Below are positions 1 to 10,765 of a stretch of DNA of 64,000 nucleotides, piece by piece. The notes beneath the pieces were generated by a model that was not told the origin of the DNA, ran no database searches, and was given only the letters and a program-made list of their open reading frames with translations. A program made the position numbers and the translations under genes. Location of the stretch: NCBI RefSeq assembly GCF_026745355.1, contig NC_079206.1, forward strand, positions 40,696,307 to 40,760,306, written 5' to 3'. The number at the start of each line of letters is the position of its first letter. Positions within the stretch are counted from its first letter, which is position 1. This stretch comes from Beta vulgaris subsp. vulgaris (lineage: Eukaryota > Streptophyta > Magnoliopsida > Caryophyllales > Amaranthaceae).

Positions 1-744
1 TTACCTGAAGACATGGAGTTTGTACGAGAAGAGATTTTTGAGTCTAGTGGAGTAATCTCAGCTGTGGCCAAGTAGGTGCGCCCCTCTATAGGTAAACTGA
101 GCAGATCAGCTAACCTCTTAGCTTGTTCAGGAATCTGGGAAATTATAGCACCAAGACCTGCAGGGAAAGCAAGGTAAGAACCTAGTTAATTCATTTTTAG
201 GAATAAAAGACAAATTGAATGAATAAGTACCTTTATTAAACCAACCCCCAACTAGAGAGTTCCCAGCTTCGCCTAGTGAGTCTTTCACTACAAAAAAGTA
301 TCTGGTTTTCCAGATTGAGTCAGAGGCAATTGTGCCATCTATCAGCAGGGGATAGGGTGCTTTAGCCCTAAGAGTTATTAAACCTTTGGCTGACTTCCTA
401 ATGCTGTAAGCTGTCAAGAGTTCGTTTAGGGAGAAGGGATGATGCCATGTGTTAGTGAGGGTTTCTAAAACTGAGCAAGTTTTCCACAAAGCTGGCATCA
501 ACTGGCAAGGAGAAAGGTGGAGAACCTCCATAAAAGACCTAGTGAGTGGGGAAAAATTGTAATTGTAACCCAAAAGGAAAGGATGCTCGTAATAGCAGAT
601 GTAGTATTCTGGGCAAGACTCGGGTCTGCATGTCTGGGTAGGAATGATGATCTGAGCACCTTCAGGGAAGTTCCCCAGTTTCTTAAGCCCATCGATATCT
701 TGCGCAGTAATAGAGGAGGAAACATCCTCAATTGCTTTACCCAT
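1..744 (-). CDS. Tat-type additional ORF (aORF), spliced, 3' end outside window
   Basis: The ORF starts at the ATG at 744 and runs through residues such as YYICYYEHPFLLGYNYNFSP and WKTRYFFVVKDSLGEAGNSL. This resembles the plant 'putative gypsy-type transposon' domain (PF04195-like) found in additional ORFs of Tat-lineage Ty3-gypsy elements. Function is unknown; despite the family name no transposase chemistry is shown. The open frame reads to 127, but a GT-AG intron fits better: donor at 230 (GTACTTATTC), acceptor ending at 158 (CCCTGCAG), 73 nt. Splicing restores a frame with QIPEQAKRLADLLSLPIEGR, which runs to a second donor (GTAA) at positions 4-1. So the gene has at least three exons and continues left of the window. 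An upstream ATG at 833 followed by CAG/GTAA may be a further 5' exon. A related domain lies at 41384-42631. Family assignment is from memory of the motif pattern. Confidence 0.55.
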
Positions 745-878
745 CAGGAAGGAAGAAAGGAAAAAAGGTCGAAAGAATTTCAGAAAATGAAAGAAAGAAG
801 AAGGAGGAATTTACCTGAGAGAGAAAATTCGCATTAAGGCAAAGAGTAAAGTGAAGCCTCAGAGAGAGTTAAAGAGCC

Positions 879-886
879 CTTAAATA
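879..886 (-). promoter_or_regulatory. Possible TATA box for the minus-strand aORF
   Basis: On the minus strand the sequence reads CAAGTATTTAAGGGCTC, about 135 bases upstream of the ATG at 744, followed by a CTCTCTCTGAGG pyrimidine stretch typical of a plant leader. The position matches the antisense TATA seen ahead of the aORF of the second Tat copy at 41140. It is a weak single-motif call. Confidence 0.35.
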
Positions 887-889
887 CTT

Positions 890-2060
890 GGGGCATAGCG
901 GTACTTTAGTCCAACGGATAAAAATTTAATGCTATGCAAAAGTTATCTTTTTGCTGCTTATAATTAAGCAGGTGCTAGGTGAGTTTATCTTTTAAAAGAG
1001 ATATCACCCCCAAGGCGAAAGAAATTGATTATCTTTTAGGTAGAAAAATTTATCATTTAGTGCTTTTATCTTTTGAGGTAAAAGGATAAAATTTACAAAC
1101 GTGTAGAATTTTATCTTAATCATGAGCTGATATTTTTTGCTAAAAGTATTTTATCTTGTTTCGTAACTTGTGAATTTAACTAAGTTGCGCCTAGGTTGGC
1201 ATCACAAGTTAGGGGCAATTTTTATGTCCTAATTTTTGCCTAAACTGGAAAATGCAGGTAGGTTGATTGCCATTGTCATCTGGAACACATCTAGGAAACA
1301 TCAGGTAGCAGCTACAATAAGCACTTATGAAACTCAGAAGATAATTTAGCAAAAAAGCATTGGATACTAATCAAGACCAAGTCAAAGAACGTTGTTATGC
1401 CTAAGAAATAGGGTGAAAGCAGCAGTTGAACAGAAGGAGGAGATATCCCTCGATTTTAGGAGGTCATGGCACCATATTAGGAGTTAGTTGCACAACAGTC
1501 GAATGTAAAGCAACGTTCAAATAATTTACGAGTATATATATAGTAGTAGGGTTATCTCAGGAGGGGCAGTTCTTGACATCATTTACATTCAAACACTTTC
1601 CTTTACTTTTACAATATTCATAAGTGTACTTAGTACAAGCTGTAAGCTGCAAGCTATAAGTTGTAATTCTCATACATAGTGGATTGGTGGACTCAATTCC
1701 ACCCGCAGTTTTTACCCTTCTTCTTGGGGTCATCCGCGTCACCATTTCTTGGTGCCTTGTCTCTTTTCTGCATTTGTTCATTTTCGTAGCTAGCATCCAT
1801 TATTGTTTATAGTTGCATCTTCATTAGCTGTAGATCCTCAACTAAAATCTGCCTGGTCAGAATTTGGCATAAACAGGTGGGTCAGTTTGTGTTGGGATTT
1901 TCGGCGAAGGAGAAAAAAGACTTTAAGCTATTTCGGAGTTGGAGCGTCTTCTCATCACCTTTCTTTCTGTCGACAGTGTGTCTTCGTAGTTGGCGGCAAA
2001 GCGTGTGTCGAGCGAGGGATGAGAGGGTACACTTCGAGCGTGGATTAGGCACCGCTAATG
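890..2060 (+). other. Putative 3' region and LTR of a + oriented Tat-like element
   Basis: There is no convincing ORF. If the minus-strand ORF at 1-744 is a Tat aORF, the element sense is + and a 3' LTR should follow. A purine-rich AGTTAGGGGCAATTT at about 1208-1222 resembles the AAGGGGCAAA tract before the Tat LTR at 14223. It is followed by TGTCCTAATTTTTGCC at 1225 and a TATA run (GTATATATATAG) near 1531. No second LTR copy or target-site duplication is in the window, so boundaries are guesses. Short ORFs at 1557-1796 and 1803-2048 have no recognisable features. Confidence 0.3.
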
Positions 2061-2132
2061 AATGATAGAAGGGGGAGGAAATTTCAAGGTTGGCAGGGAA
2101 TGGGGAGGGGAAGGCATTTTGGGGTGGCTAGG

Positions 2133-2652
2133 GAGGCAGAAGGGTGGCCATGGGAAGAGAAGGGAAGGCACAGGGGTGGCAGCCTGGCAGGGGAAGAAGA
2201 GGAAGAATGAAACTCACTCAATTTTTTTTTTTAAATATAACCTATTAAACAGGTAACTAGTCAACCGGGATCAATTTTGACAAAATGATGCATAGTTGGG
2301 ACTGCTCAGAAATATTCTTTAATTTGGATTGAAAATGACGGAACGTCCATAGTTGGGACTGCTCCTATCAATCTTGGGACTTATAATGAGGCAGAGGGGT
2401 GGTCGTGGGAGGAGAAGGGGAGGCACAGGGGTGGCAGCCTAATAGGGGAGAAAAGAGAGAGAAAGAGGAAGAATGAAACTCACTTAGAATTTTTTTTAAA
2501 AAAATATAACCTATTAAACAGGTAACTAGTCAACCGGGACTAATTTTGGCAAAAATGACGCATACTTGGGACTACTCAGAAATAATCCTTACTTGGGACT
2601 GAAAATGGCGGAACGTTCATAGTTGGGAATGTTCCTATTAATCTTGGGACTT
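2133..2652. repeat. Two tandem units of about 256 bp
   Basis: Unit 1 begins at 2133 and unit 2 at 2389, both with GAGGCAGA followed by GGGTGG. Both carry GGCACAGGGGTGGCAGCCT, an AATGAAACTCACT stretch with a T/A run, AACAGGTAACTAGTCAACCG, and repeated ATAGTTGGGACTG / CTTGGGACTTAT phrases. The second unit is slightly longer, with AGAGAGAGAAAGAGG added. It is noncoding; the small ORF at 2062-2256 is incidental. Confidence 0.85.
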
Positions 2653-3278
2653 ATCCAATGTAGATTTCCAAGTTCTGACTCCACAGATGGTCAATGAATT
2701 ATACATTAAGTTCAGGGGTGAAGGTACAAACACGGTCAGGAACATGTCACCCATTTGTTGCTTCTACTTAATATCAATTCATGTCAATTTTTATGCAATA
2801 GAGTAACCACAAAATATTTTCATGCACCCTAAAAATATTTAGTCTAGGTTGGTATAAGAAACACATAAAAGAATATTTTTTAGTTATATGTTATTAGACA
2901 ATCAAATTGCAAGGAACCTAACAGGTTGTTGAAGTTAATCAGATTAAAATTAGAGCAATTCTTTAGGTATTTGATTAACAACAATATACAGGGTGATAAA
3001 TATTGCAATCCGGCACAAAAAAAATATGTTCATGTAAAAGAAATAAAAATATGAAAGTAAAATAGGAGTTAGTATAATATACAATACTTACAATCGCAGG
3101 AATACGTAAACAATCTACATCATAAATAGAATGTTAGTAACTTCAAACAAATAATAAAAATAAAGAAAGAAAATAAAAAAAGTTTGTTAATTTAATTGAT
3201 ACTCTAAAATTATACCACTATTTGGTATTGTTGACTTGTACGGTTGTCAGAAAATTGAATCTGAACTTCTATTTATCG
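2653..3278. other. AT-rich intergenic stretch, nothing recognised
   Basis: No ORF of note, no repeat boundary and no element end recognised. It is AT-rich with several short A runs. Confidence 0.5.
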
Positions 3279-4097
3279 TCCAAAAATTACTTAAAATCGC
3301 CCAAAAAAACATTAAAATGTCATTTATAACCTTCTCTTTCTTTCTCCCTAAACCACCACCCCACCACCATCTACCACCACCACCATCCCCATTGCCACAA
3401 CCACCCTCCTGCCCCCAACCTCCTGCCGCCATCACCACCAACCCCATTGTCACAGCCACCCACATCAGCCCTACCACCTCCCCCACCCCCACGAGCAGCC
3501 CTCCCACCTCCCCACCTCCTACAATCCCCTACGGTTTACCACAACCACCACCACCAGCCCCCTGCAATTTACCCGCAACCACCACCACCAACCCCCTGTA
3601 ATTTACCCACAACCACCACCCACAGCAACCTGGCGCCTTGCGATTTACCCAGATTCAAAGCACCACCACCAGCTTCCTATGCCCTGCGATTTACCCAGAT
3701 TTAAAGTCTTTATTTCTCCTTCAACACCGACTGCAATTCCTACCACCACCGCCGCCATCTAGAATCCACTGCAAATTGAAGACAACATTCCTATTCTCCA
3801 TTCCTTCGAAATTACAGAAGTAAGCCTCCAATTCAAAATTTTTTTTGGTGACCATGGGCGAACGTCTGTGGTGGAGGTAATTTTAATGTTTCTTTTACGT
3901 TCCACCCATGGTCTCAAAAAAAAAAAAATTTCGCCTGCTTTTAAGGTGGGTGGTGGTGGTCGCGTGAGGAAGGTGATGGCGGTGGAGGTCGTAGGTGGTG
4001 GTGGGGAGGTAGGGTGTGGTGGTGGGTGGTGTGGAAAAAAGGAAAGGGTAAAATAATCTAAAAAAAAATTTTAGGCGATTTTAAGTAATTTTGGGGA
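3279..4097. mobile_element. Foldback/MITE-like element with long imperfect inverted arms
   Basis: The ends are inverted repeats: ATTACTTAAAATCGCC at about 3286-3301 and GGCGATTTTAAGTAAT at 4074-4089, with the match continuing outward. Inside them the left arm (3350-3620) is rich in CCACCACC and the right arm (3945-4035) in GGTGGTGG, so the whole 0.8 kb could fold on itself. A second nested inverted pair surrounds the centre: GACCATGGGCGAACGT at 3850-3865 and ACGTTCCACCCATGGTC at 3897-3913. No transposase and no clear target-site duplication is seen, so the superfamily is unassigned. The proline-rich reading frames at 3236-3823 are low-complexity products of the CCACCA arm. Confidence 0.6.
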
Positions 4098-4498
4098 GAT
4101 GTTTAACAAACCTCAATTGAATATGTGGAAAGAGTCTTAAAAAGAATTTGTATTTGTCTTGTGTTTTGTAAGATGAGCTTCTAATGGTACGATGATTGGT
4201 AATCATTGGAGAATCATGAGTTTTTATTTTCTTTAGCAATGCATGTACATAGGCTCATGAAAAGAGGATTTGTTTGAGAATTAGCAATTCATGCGTTGAC
4301 TAAATTATATATGTAATAGATGATGGGAATTAGGGGGTAGTGGTAGCTGGTAATATGTCTTAGAATGCAAGATATTAATTACAAATGAATGTGATTAATT
4401 TGATTAAAATTAATCGTGCAAAGAATCAAGATATCTTTATGGTAGGAGTACAACAAGGCCGACTCTGAAAAGAGGACGTACACCTTGGTAAATAAAAA
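4098..4498. other. Unassigned AT-rich sequence
   Basis: No coding or repeat feature recognised between the foldback element and the Tat aORF remnant. Confidence 0.45.
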
Positions 4499-4816
4499 TT
4501 TCTTTTTTTTTTTTTTTTTGACGAACCTTTCCCTAAAACGGAAGGCGTCCAAAATCATATGGCCGACCTTCTTTAACCCCCGAGGCTCGTCCAGTGAACC
4601 AATATGTTGGTTTCCTGGACGAGCATCAATCCAGACGTTCCCTGTTTCAAAGAGGAAGCCAGCCAACATTCCCCGTCCAGAGAATCGATATTTTGGTTGA
4701 TTTCTCAGACGAGCTCCTTCGTAAGGACGCTTCTGGCTTCAAGGAGCGGCCAAAGCTTTTGTGGTCGTTTTTCTCCCGTAGGGAGACATCGTTTGAAAAC
4801 ACTTTTCATTTTTATT

Positions 4817-4984
4817 GGACGATCTCCCTTTTTGACAAGACCCCGTCAAAATTGAACTCTTGCCATTCTTTTGGACGGTCTCCCTTTTTGACAGGACCTC
4901 GTCCAAATGGGATTCTTGCCATTTTTCGGGACGATTACCTTTTTTTTTTTACAATTATGTATTTAACTTGTGTCTTTTATTTTC
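4817..4984 (+). repeat. Three imperfect 56-bp repeats in an aORF intron
   Basis: GGACGATCTCCCTTTTTGAC at 4817, GGACGGTCTCCCTTTTTGAC at 4873 and a decayed GGACGATTACC at 4929 recur at exact 56-bp spacing. Each of the first two is followed by a CTTGCCATT phrase. They lie just upstream of the acceptor at about 4986, inside what reads as an intron of the aORF. Confidence 0.6.
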
Positions 4985-4986
4985 AG

Positions 4987-6439
4987 AAAAATGCCCCGAC
5001 GTCTAAGGCGTTGATGGAGAAGGCGGCCTCGAAGAAAAGACCGGCCGCAACGGGGGATGCCCCTCCTCCCAAAATATCCAAAGTCTTCACGGCCAAGAAA
5101 AAGAAAACCGACCGGCCTTTTGTACCTAAAGTCGAGATTCCCCCTTCAACGGAGGAAGTCCCCCCCTCAGCCGAAGAGAAGGCCATGGTTCCTTATACCG
5201 GCCCAGGGGGTTTGGCACCCCTTATTATTACGGAACAACCGGACGCGGTTGTTGATTTGGACGAGGTCGAGGGGGCCGAACAAAAAATTTCCCATCCGGA
5301 TGCAGCTAAGGACAACTCAGCCTTTTTCGGGCCCGTAGCGGGGTTGTTGCGCAGATGCCCCAGGCTTATGATCGGCCTCTCGATCTTCTAGTGAGTCTTA
5401 TTACTCTAACGTTGTTAGGACTTTGCACGTTGGCGTACGTCGATGAGGCCGTCCAACAAACTGGCCTGTGGTTATGCCCATCAGAAATACTAACGAGTCT
5501 CCTCTTTCTAGATAAAGGCAAAGGGGCAGTTGAAGTAGCTCCTGAAGGTTCTCCCATTTTATCGGACGACGTCTCCTTGGCGGCCTTTGCGAGGATGACC
5601 TCGGCCGATCGTTAGAAGCTCAAACAAGAGCTATTGAAATGCTTCCCTGAGCCTTACATCAAAGGCTTAAGAGGGGCTTCATCTGGACACGTAGGCTACA
5701 TGTCTAAACTAGCTGCTGAGGTACAAACTTCTTTTCTCTGCAGTCTTCTTATTTATGCTTAGCAAATTTGCCTACTTTTTGTGATCGTCCTGACATATTT
5801 TAATCTTCTCTTTTTCAGCTTTTTGCTCGCAGCATAATAACCAAGGATTGGGCAAGGTTGCTCAGGAAAGAGAATAAGCAACTTATCCGAGATGCCACCA
5901 ATGCTGCAGACCAGGCTCAATTTTCCATGGCCAAGTAGGAAGTCTTATATCGCCAATCAAGAGAAGCTTGGGAGAGGCGTTCGACTGAGTTGGAATCGGC
6001 CAACAAGAGATATCTCCTCCGGCTTACTGAACTTCTAGACGAGAAGGCTGCCCTTGAACTGGCTCTCAAGGACGAAAGGAACACGACCCTTCTGTCAGTC
6101 GTTGAGCTCCGGAGAGAGAATTGCTATCTCCGGGCGAAAAATCACGAGCTGCAGAAGGAGGCCACTGAGGCCTTTGAGTCAGCCAAGGAGGCTCTTAATG
6201 AGGTGATAGATACCTCCAAGACGTGGGCTGTGAGGGCGTTTGAAATGCTGGCTAAAACTGACGACGTCCCCGGATATGAACGTCGTCTTGAGTTTCAGGA
6301 AAGCCTCCACAAGGCTGCTTTTGAGGGAAAAGAGCTCCCCGTCTTTCAAGAGTCCTCAGACGATGAAGAAGAGGAGGAAGAGGCCGGTCCAGAGGCTCAA
6401 GCAGATGACACCAACAATCCTGCTGAGCCGGACGCTTAA
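4987..6439 (+). pseudogene. Tat aORF, C-terminal exons, degenerate
   Basis: An acceptor (TTTTATTTTCAG) opens an exon at about 4987. It encodes a lysine-rich linker (ASKKRPAATGDAPPPK, AKKKKTDRPFVPK) and an acidic segment (VVDLDEVEGAEQK). A frameshift near 5340 moves the frame to MPQAYDRPLDLL. A GTGAGT donor at 5391 and CTTTCTAG acceptor at 5511 flank a 121-nt intron. A second intron is 5721-5818. The last exons encode a coiled-coil-like stretch (RLTELLDEKAALELALKDER) and a very acidic tail with DDEEEEEE, ending at 6437-6439. In-frame stops at about 5613 and 5936 show the gene is dead. The N-terminal domain (present in Tat copy 2 at 41.4-42.6 kb) is missing. Basic linker, coiled coil and acidic tail suggest a nuclear protein; that is inference. 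Confidence 0.6.
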
Positions 6440-7390
6440 TTTTTGTTTTCTTTCCAATCTTGGCCGCAGGCATTTTATACTTTATTTTTTCTTTTTAGCC
6501 TTGCATTGTAATATTCTTTGAATTTTAAAAGAGAATCTTTTTTTTCACTTATTCTTTCTTGTTTCTACTTTGCTCATGGTTTAATAATTCAATCCACATA
6601 ACTTTCCCAATTATAAGCAAATTGTTTTGGCCGAAGATGTCGACAATCCCATCATGGACGATCTAATCCAATCATAAGAATAATAACACCAAGTGCCAAA
6701 ATTGTTCGGCCTGAAATGCTAGAGTTGTTCGTCAGAACTTTACTCAAAGTTGCACCACGACTTGGTTTCTGTTCAAGGATGTTTTGCTACTTGCATCAGT
6801 ATATTTAATATGTATCCCCCCTTCTTGGACGAAGAAATTTTAGTAATTTTCTTTGGTCGAAGAAGGAGAACGACCATGCTTGATGGTGATATACTATGCA
6901 AAGTATAATCCAGGATTTCGGTAATCCGTCCATCCTTGTTAAAGCTTGCAATAACTTATTCCTTTACTAAGGTGGTTATTACAGTGAGTGGCCTTTAGAC
7001 GGAAAGTAAGACCCTTTTACTAAAGTTTCTTATTTTCGGTCGCCTTCGTTTAGAAGATTGATGTTAACTTTATAAGTTTATCAATTGGTAGCCTTCGTCA
7101 TGTGTAATCCTTAATGAATTTTGACATGTTGGCGATCTCCTAATAGAAGGTGTTTGTGTTTTGCTGTTCTTTTTTGAATATTTATTCTAGACCACCAGCT
7201 TGGCTGATGGTGGGTGGCCTCAATCAAATAGCAAGGCATAACAATTAAAGAGAGACAGTCATATGATGGAAATAGATTTGTATTATATGAATTTTGCTTG
7301 GCTAGGAGCCAAGATACATGTATGCATTTCTACTTTTTCAATAATGTGCTATGGCACTTAGTTAGGAGGGAATTACACTTTCAAATTACA
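6440..7390. other. Noncoding spacer between aORF and pol remnants of Tat copy 1
   Basis: No ORF. The stretch lies between the convergent aORF (+) and integrase (-) remnants, where the 3' end of both transcripts would fall. Nothing else recognised. Confidence 0.5.
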
Positions 7391-8120
7391 TCAGATGTAG
7401 TATTTTTTCAAAGTGTCTGAGTTCCACGTCCGAGAAATTGGGCGGCCATCCATAGCTTCCAGACGAAAGGTGCCACTTTGAACTTCTTGGACGATCTTGT
7501 AAGGTCTTTCCCAGTTCAGTGTGAGCTTACCCATTTCTTTAGCCCGACAGACCGCTTCCATTTTCCTTAGGATAAGATCTCCCACTTTCAATGGCCGCCT
7601 AGCTACCCTTTTGTTAAACTCTCGAGCCATTCACAACTTATACAGCTGCATTCTCAACAGAGTATTGCCCCTGAGATCAGGAACCTAATCCAAAGCCGTG
7701 CGAAGAGCAGCCCAGTTGGCTTCCTCTGAATATAGCATGACTCGAAGATTTAGTTCTTCTATTTCAATAGGCAGGACGACTTCCGAGTCGTAGACGAGCA
7801 TAGATGGGGTTTCCGTGGTCGAGTTCTTGGCCGTCGTTCTGATTGACCAAAGAACCAACTGTAGTTCTTACACCCATAATCCTCTGGTGTTGTCCAGCTT
7901 CTTTTTTATGCCACTTGAGAGGATCTTGTTAAAGGCTTCCACTTGCCCATTTGCCTGAGGATGAGCTATGACAGTAAAGTAAGCTTTAATGTCCTACTCG
8001 GCCAACCATTCTTTGAGCTTAGGTGTCTCAAACTGCTATCCATTATCAAAGACAATAGACTGGGGCATACCAAGTCTTGTATGATGTTTTTCCAGATGAA
8101 ACCTTTTACATCATTAGTGG
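7391..8120 (-). pseudogene. Ty3-gypsy integrase, C-terminal half (Tat copy 1)
   Basis: On the minus strand the core continues from the left flank of the nested element. FDNG (second catalytic Asp) is followed by an in-frame stop, then AHPQANGQVEAFNK with the catalytic Glu. The C-terminal module runs to 7391 with FNKRVARRPLKVGDLILRK, ERPYKIVQEV and a terminal YYI. At least four in-frame stops are visible (after FDNG, after KEWLAE, after GLWV and before MAREFN). The first half of the core is at 13057-13300; together they were one gene before the insertion at 8126. Non-functional. Confidence 0.8.
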
Positions 8121-8125
8121 TGACC
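8121..8125. repeat. Target-site duplication TGACC, left copy
   Basis: TGACC immediately precedes the LTR start TGTAACAG at 8126 and recurs at 13052-13056 directly after the closing CTGTTACA. The duplicated site is in the integrase reading frame of Tat copy 1. Confidence 0.9.
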
Positions 8126-10364
8126 TGTAACAGGCCGTATTTTTAAGCAGGTGTAATTAAAAGCCAGTTAATTGATTTGAATTAATTATGATATTTTAGT
8201 ATAACTTGATGTATTTTGTCAAACAAATTAAGTGTTTTAAAGAGAAAGAAAAAAAATTGTTTCCTCTTTTACGTGGCTTAATATGAAAAAGCAAACATTT
8301 TTCCTTGTTGTCAATCTTCTAGCTTCCTCCAAGGAAATAAAAACCCCAAACCCCAACTCATTTTCTATCTCTCACTCACTATCCTCCTTCTTCCTCTGTT
8401 CTGTCCGTCAAATTCAGCACCATACTCTCATTTTTAGTCGTTATTCCTTCATCAAAGTTGTATATCTCTTCGAGTTATTGAATTTAGACTCAAAAATCAC
8501 TCGATTCGGAGTTCGGAGCTATAAGTTACGCCCTTTGCAAGTTTGGTGTCAGTGCTGAAATTCTGATGCGTTGCTGCTATTCGGTGTTGCTGTGTGGGTT
8601 CTTTAAGTTCAATTTTCTCTCTCCTCTGCTTTGGTAATGCTGTTGTTGTCCGGTTGGTGTTCCGACACCGTCGTTGCTGCTGTAGCTTCGTCGGAATTTT
8701 GTCGATGTTGTCATTCTTATTAAGCTCTGCTTGTTCTAATTTCTTGGGAAGGTATAAATTAACTCTCATCTCTCCTTCTATGCTTTTGTTCCAAAAATTC
8801 AGGTTGTGGTGTAAATTGGTTTATTTTGATAATCTTGAAAAAAAAAATCAGATTTTGTTTAAGTAAAAGATTGAATCTTTCATCTTCTAATATATTGACA
8901 TGTGTTTTGAAACTTTATAATCATCTCCAAATTCAGAATTGCATTTTGTTGAAGGTAAAAGATGATGTTTTTGCCTCTTAAATTCAAGATTAGATATGGT
9001 GTAACCTTATATTTTCAACAACTGAATGTATGAACTTTGGGTAAATTGTTCTTAAACTTATTTTGGTTTAATGACGAAGATAAGATAGTTCAAGAAGTTA
9101 GTAATTTATAATTTGCAGATCCAAGTTAATTACTCTTATTTGAAAAATCTATTTGGATGATTCTTCAAGTACTTTTAAATTAAAACATAATCTAGTTAGG
9201 TTTATGATTAAACTAATTGTTTTGGAGAGTTATAATGTGAGATTTATAGTATAAGTTGGATTATTAGAAGGTTGGTATTATTTAGAAAATCATCATTAGC
9301 TCATAAGGTTTAAGATTGATTATTATCTATTTGAAGAATGGTTGTTGATTATGTTATTGTGTTGGGTGAATTATGTTGGAGTTCGAATTGGAGTTGAAGA
9401 TCAAGATTATCATAAATGTTCATGGAGATTGCATATAATTGTTCTTGAGTTTGAGGTAACCTTTATGTTCAGTAAAATGAATTTACATGCCCATGTTATA
9501 TTGTGTTTTCAATATCATACATTGCTTATAGTCATGACCATGGTTATAGATGCATATTTATAAGTTAATTGTGAATTGATATTTGATGGTTATGAAAGAA
9601 TAATACTTTTATTATGATATTGGAATTGTTCGGAAACTATAAAGTATTCTAGAAATGTGATTTGAGTATGATAATGGGAAAACGTTTTCGAAATGGTTTT
9701 AGCTGGCTTAGTTTATGAACTGAGATGAATAGTGGGCAAGGTACAGGTGGAGTAAAATGATTCGTATATGAGTTAAGACTAGATAGGGTCGAATATTATG
9801 TTAAGTTATGTTATAAGCCTGTACTTGCCAGCGATTTATGTAATGTGACTAAGCTATGCCAGCGATATATTTAAAAGATGAATTATTTCCGAACAATTAC
9901 CAACTTTGTTTCTGATATGAAAAATGTTTACGAACCAAAACCGTTTGACGGGCTGAAGTAAAGTTACTGAGTTTTTCGCTCATTTTCGTTTTGTTTTTGT
10001 ATTTTTGTCTGTAATTTGCAGGTGTATGTTCGGATTTCTGGATGAATCAAGAGAAAGAGTTTCAGTTAAGAGATGGAAATTAAAATTAGTGATTCGAAGT
10101 TATATTTAGAGTATAATTGTTGAATATTAAGTTCTCATTTGATATTTAAGTATTGTTTTATTTTGGGATTTAAGTAAAGTATTATAAAATCAGGTATTGG
10201 TTTTTAAGGATGATTTGTTGTGGGCCTTGACCCACAGGTCCAGGATCGTTCTATAGGTTATGTTTCCGCTGCAAGTGAATATAATTCGAGGTTATTAAGC
10301 ATTAATTGTAATTAGTGTATCTTAATTGTGTCTAGCAAGCAGCTCGGAAGTACGGGCTGTTACA
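8126..10364 (+). repeat. 5' LTR of the deleted chromovirus
   Basis: It starts TGTAACAGGCCGTATTTTT and ends GTACGGGCTGTTACA. It holds a pyrimidine-rich leader region (CTTCCTCCAAGG, TCTCTCACTCACT) near 8330-8400. ORFs at 8283-8866 and 9342-9563 recur in the other LTR and show no known domain; they are most likely incidental. Confidence 0.9.
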
Positions 10365-10366
10365 GG

Positions 10367-10378
10367 TGGTATCAGAGC
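10367..10378 (+). promoter_or_regulatory. Primer-binding site, initiator tRNA-Met type
   Basis: TGGTATCAGAGC follows the LTR terminus TTACA by GG. This is the canonical plant iMet primer-binding site and fixes the element sense as +. Confidence 0.9.
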
Positions 10379-10750
10379 ATGGTTATTTTAGAGTTGTCGT
10401 GATCTTCATATCATGGCATATGAGGTTAAGGAAGATATTTGGGAATGATTGAAATTGATTTGGGTTATTAGTTAGTTGAAAATTGAGGAATTGGAAAATG
10501 AGAAATTAAAGGTTGAGTGTTAGGTAATTTGCAAAAGTGGAAAGTCTATTGGGTTTTAGATTTGAGTGGCTATAAGAGAAAGATCGAATTATATAATTGA
10601 GATTGCAGAAAGTTAGGAAATTGTTTCTTTTGAGATATTATAGTTCGTTATGGGTTTTGAGCAAATTTTTGTGGAAATGTTTTATATAATGTATTTGTTT
10701 CGAAATGATCTAAAGTTTTAAGTTTTAAAATTTCGAGGACAAAATTTATT

Positions 10751-10765
10751 TTAAGGGTGGTAGAG
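10751..10765 (+). promoter_or_regulatory. Polypurine tract of the deleted chromovirus
   Basis: TTAAGGGTGGTAGAG abuts the right LTR start at 10766. Its context TCGAGGACAAAATTT is characteristic of Tekay/Del elements. Confidence 0.8.

Larger units (their letters stand above)
10365..10765 (+). other. Residual internal region of the deleted chromovirus
   Basis: 401 bp without coding potential, bounded by PBS and polypurine tract. It joins what looks like 5' leader sequence (ATTTTAGAGTTGTCGTG) to the 3' untranslated end (TTTCGAGGACAAAATTT). Confidence 0.85.

Noticed and set aside
3236..3823. Proline/threonine-rich ORFs resembling extensin-like proteins
   Set aside because: They follow the CCACCA low-complexity arm of the foldback element in all frames, and the opposite strand gives an equally long glycine-rich frame.
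8283..9563. ORFs in the deleted chromovirus LTR as genes
   Set aside because: They recur in the other LTR (10850-12243) with frame-altering differences and carry no known domain.
10367..10378. tRNA gene fragment
   Set aside because: Twelve bases next to an LTR end are a primer-binding site, not a tRNA gene.
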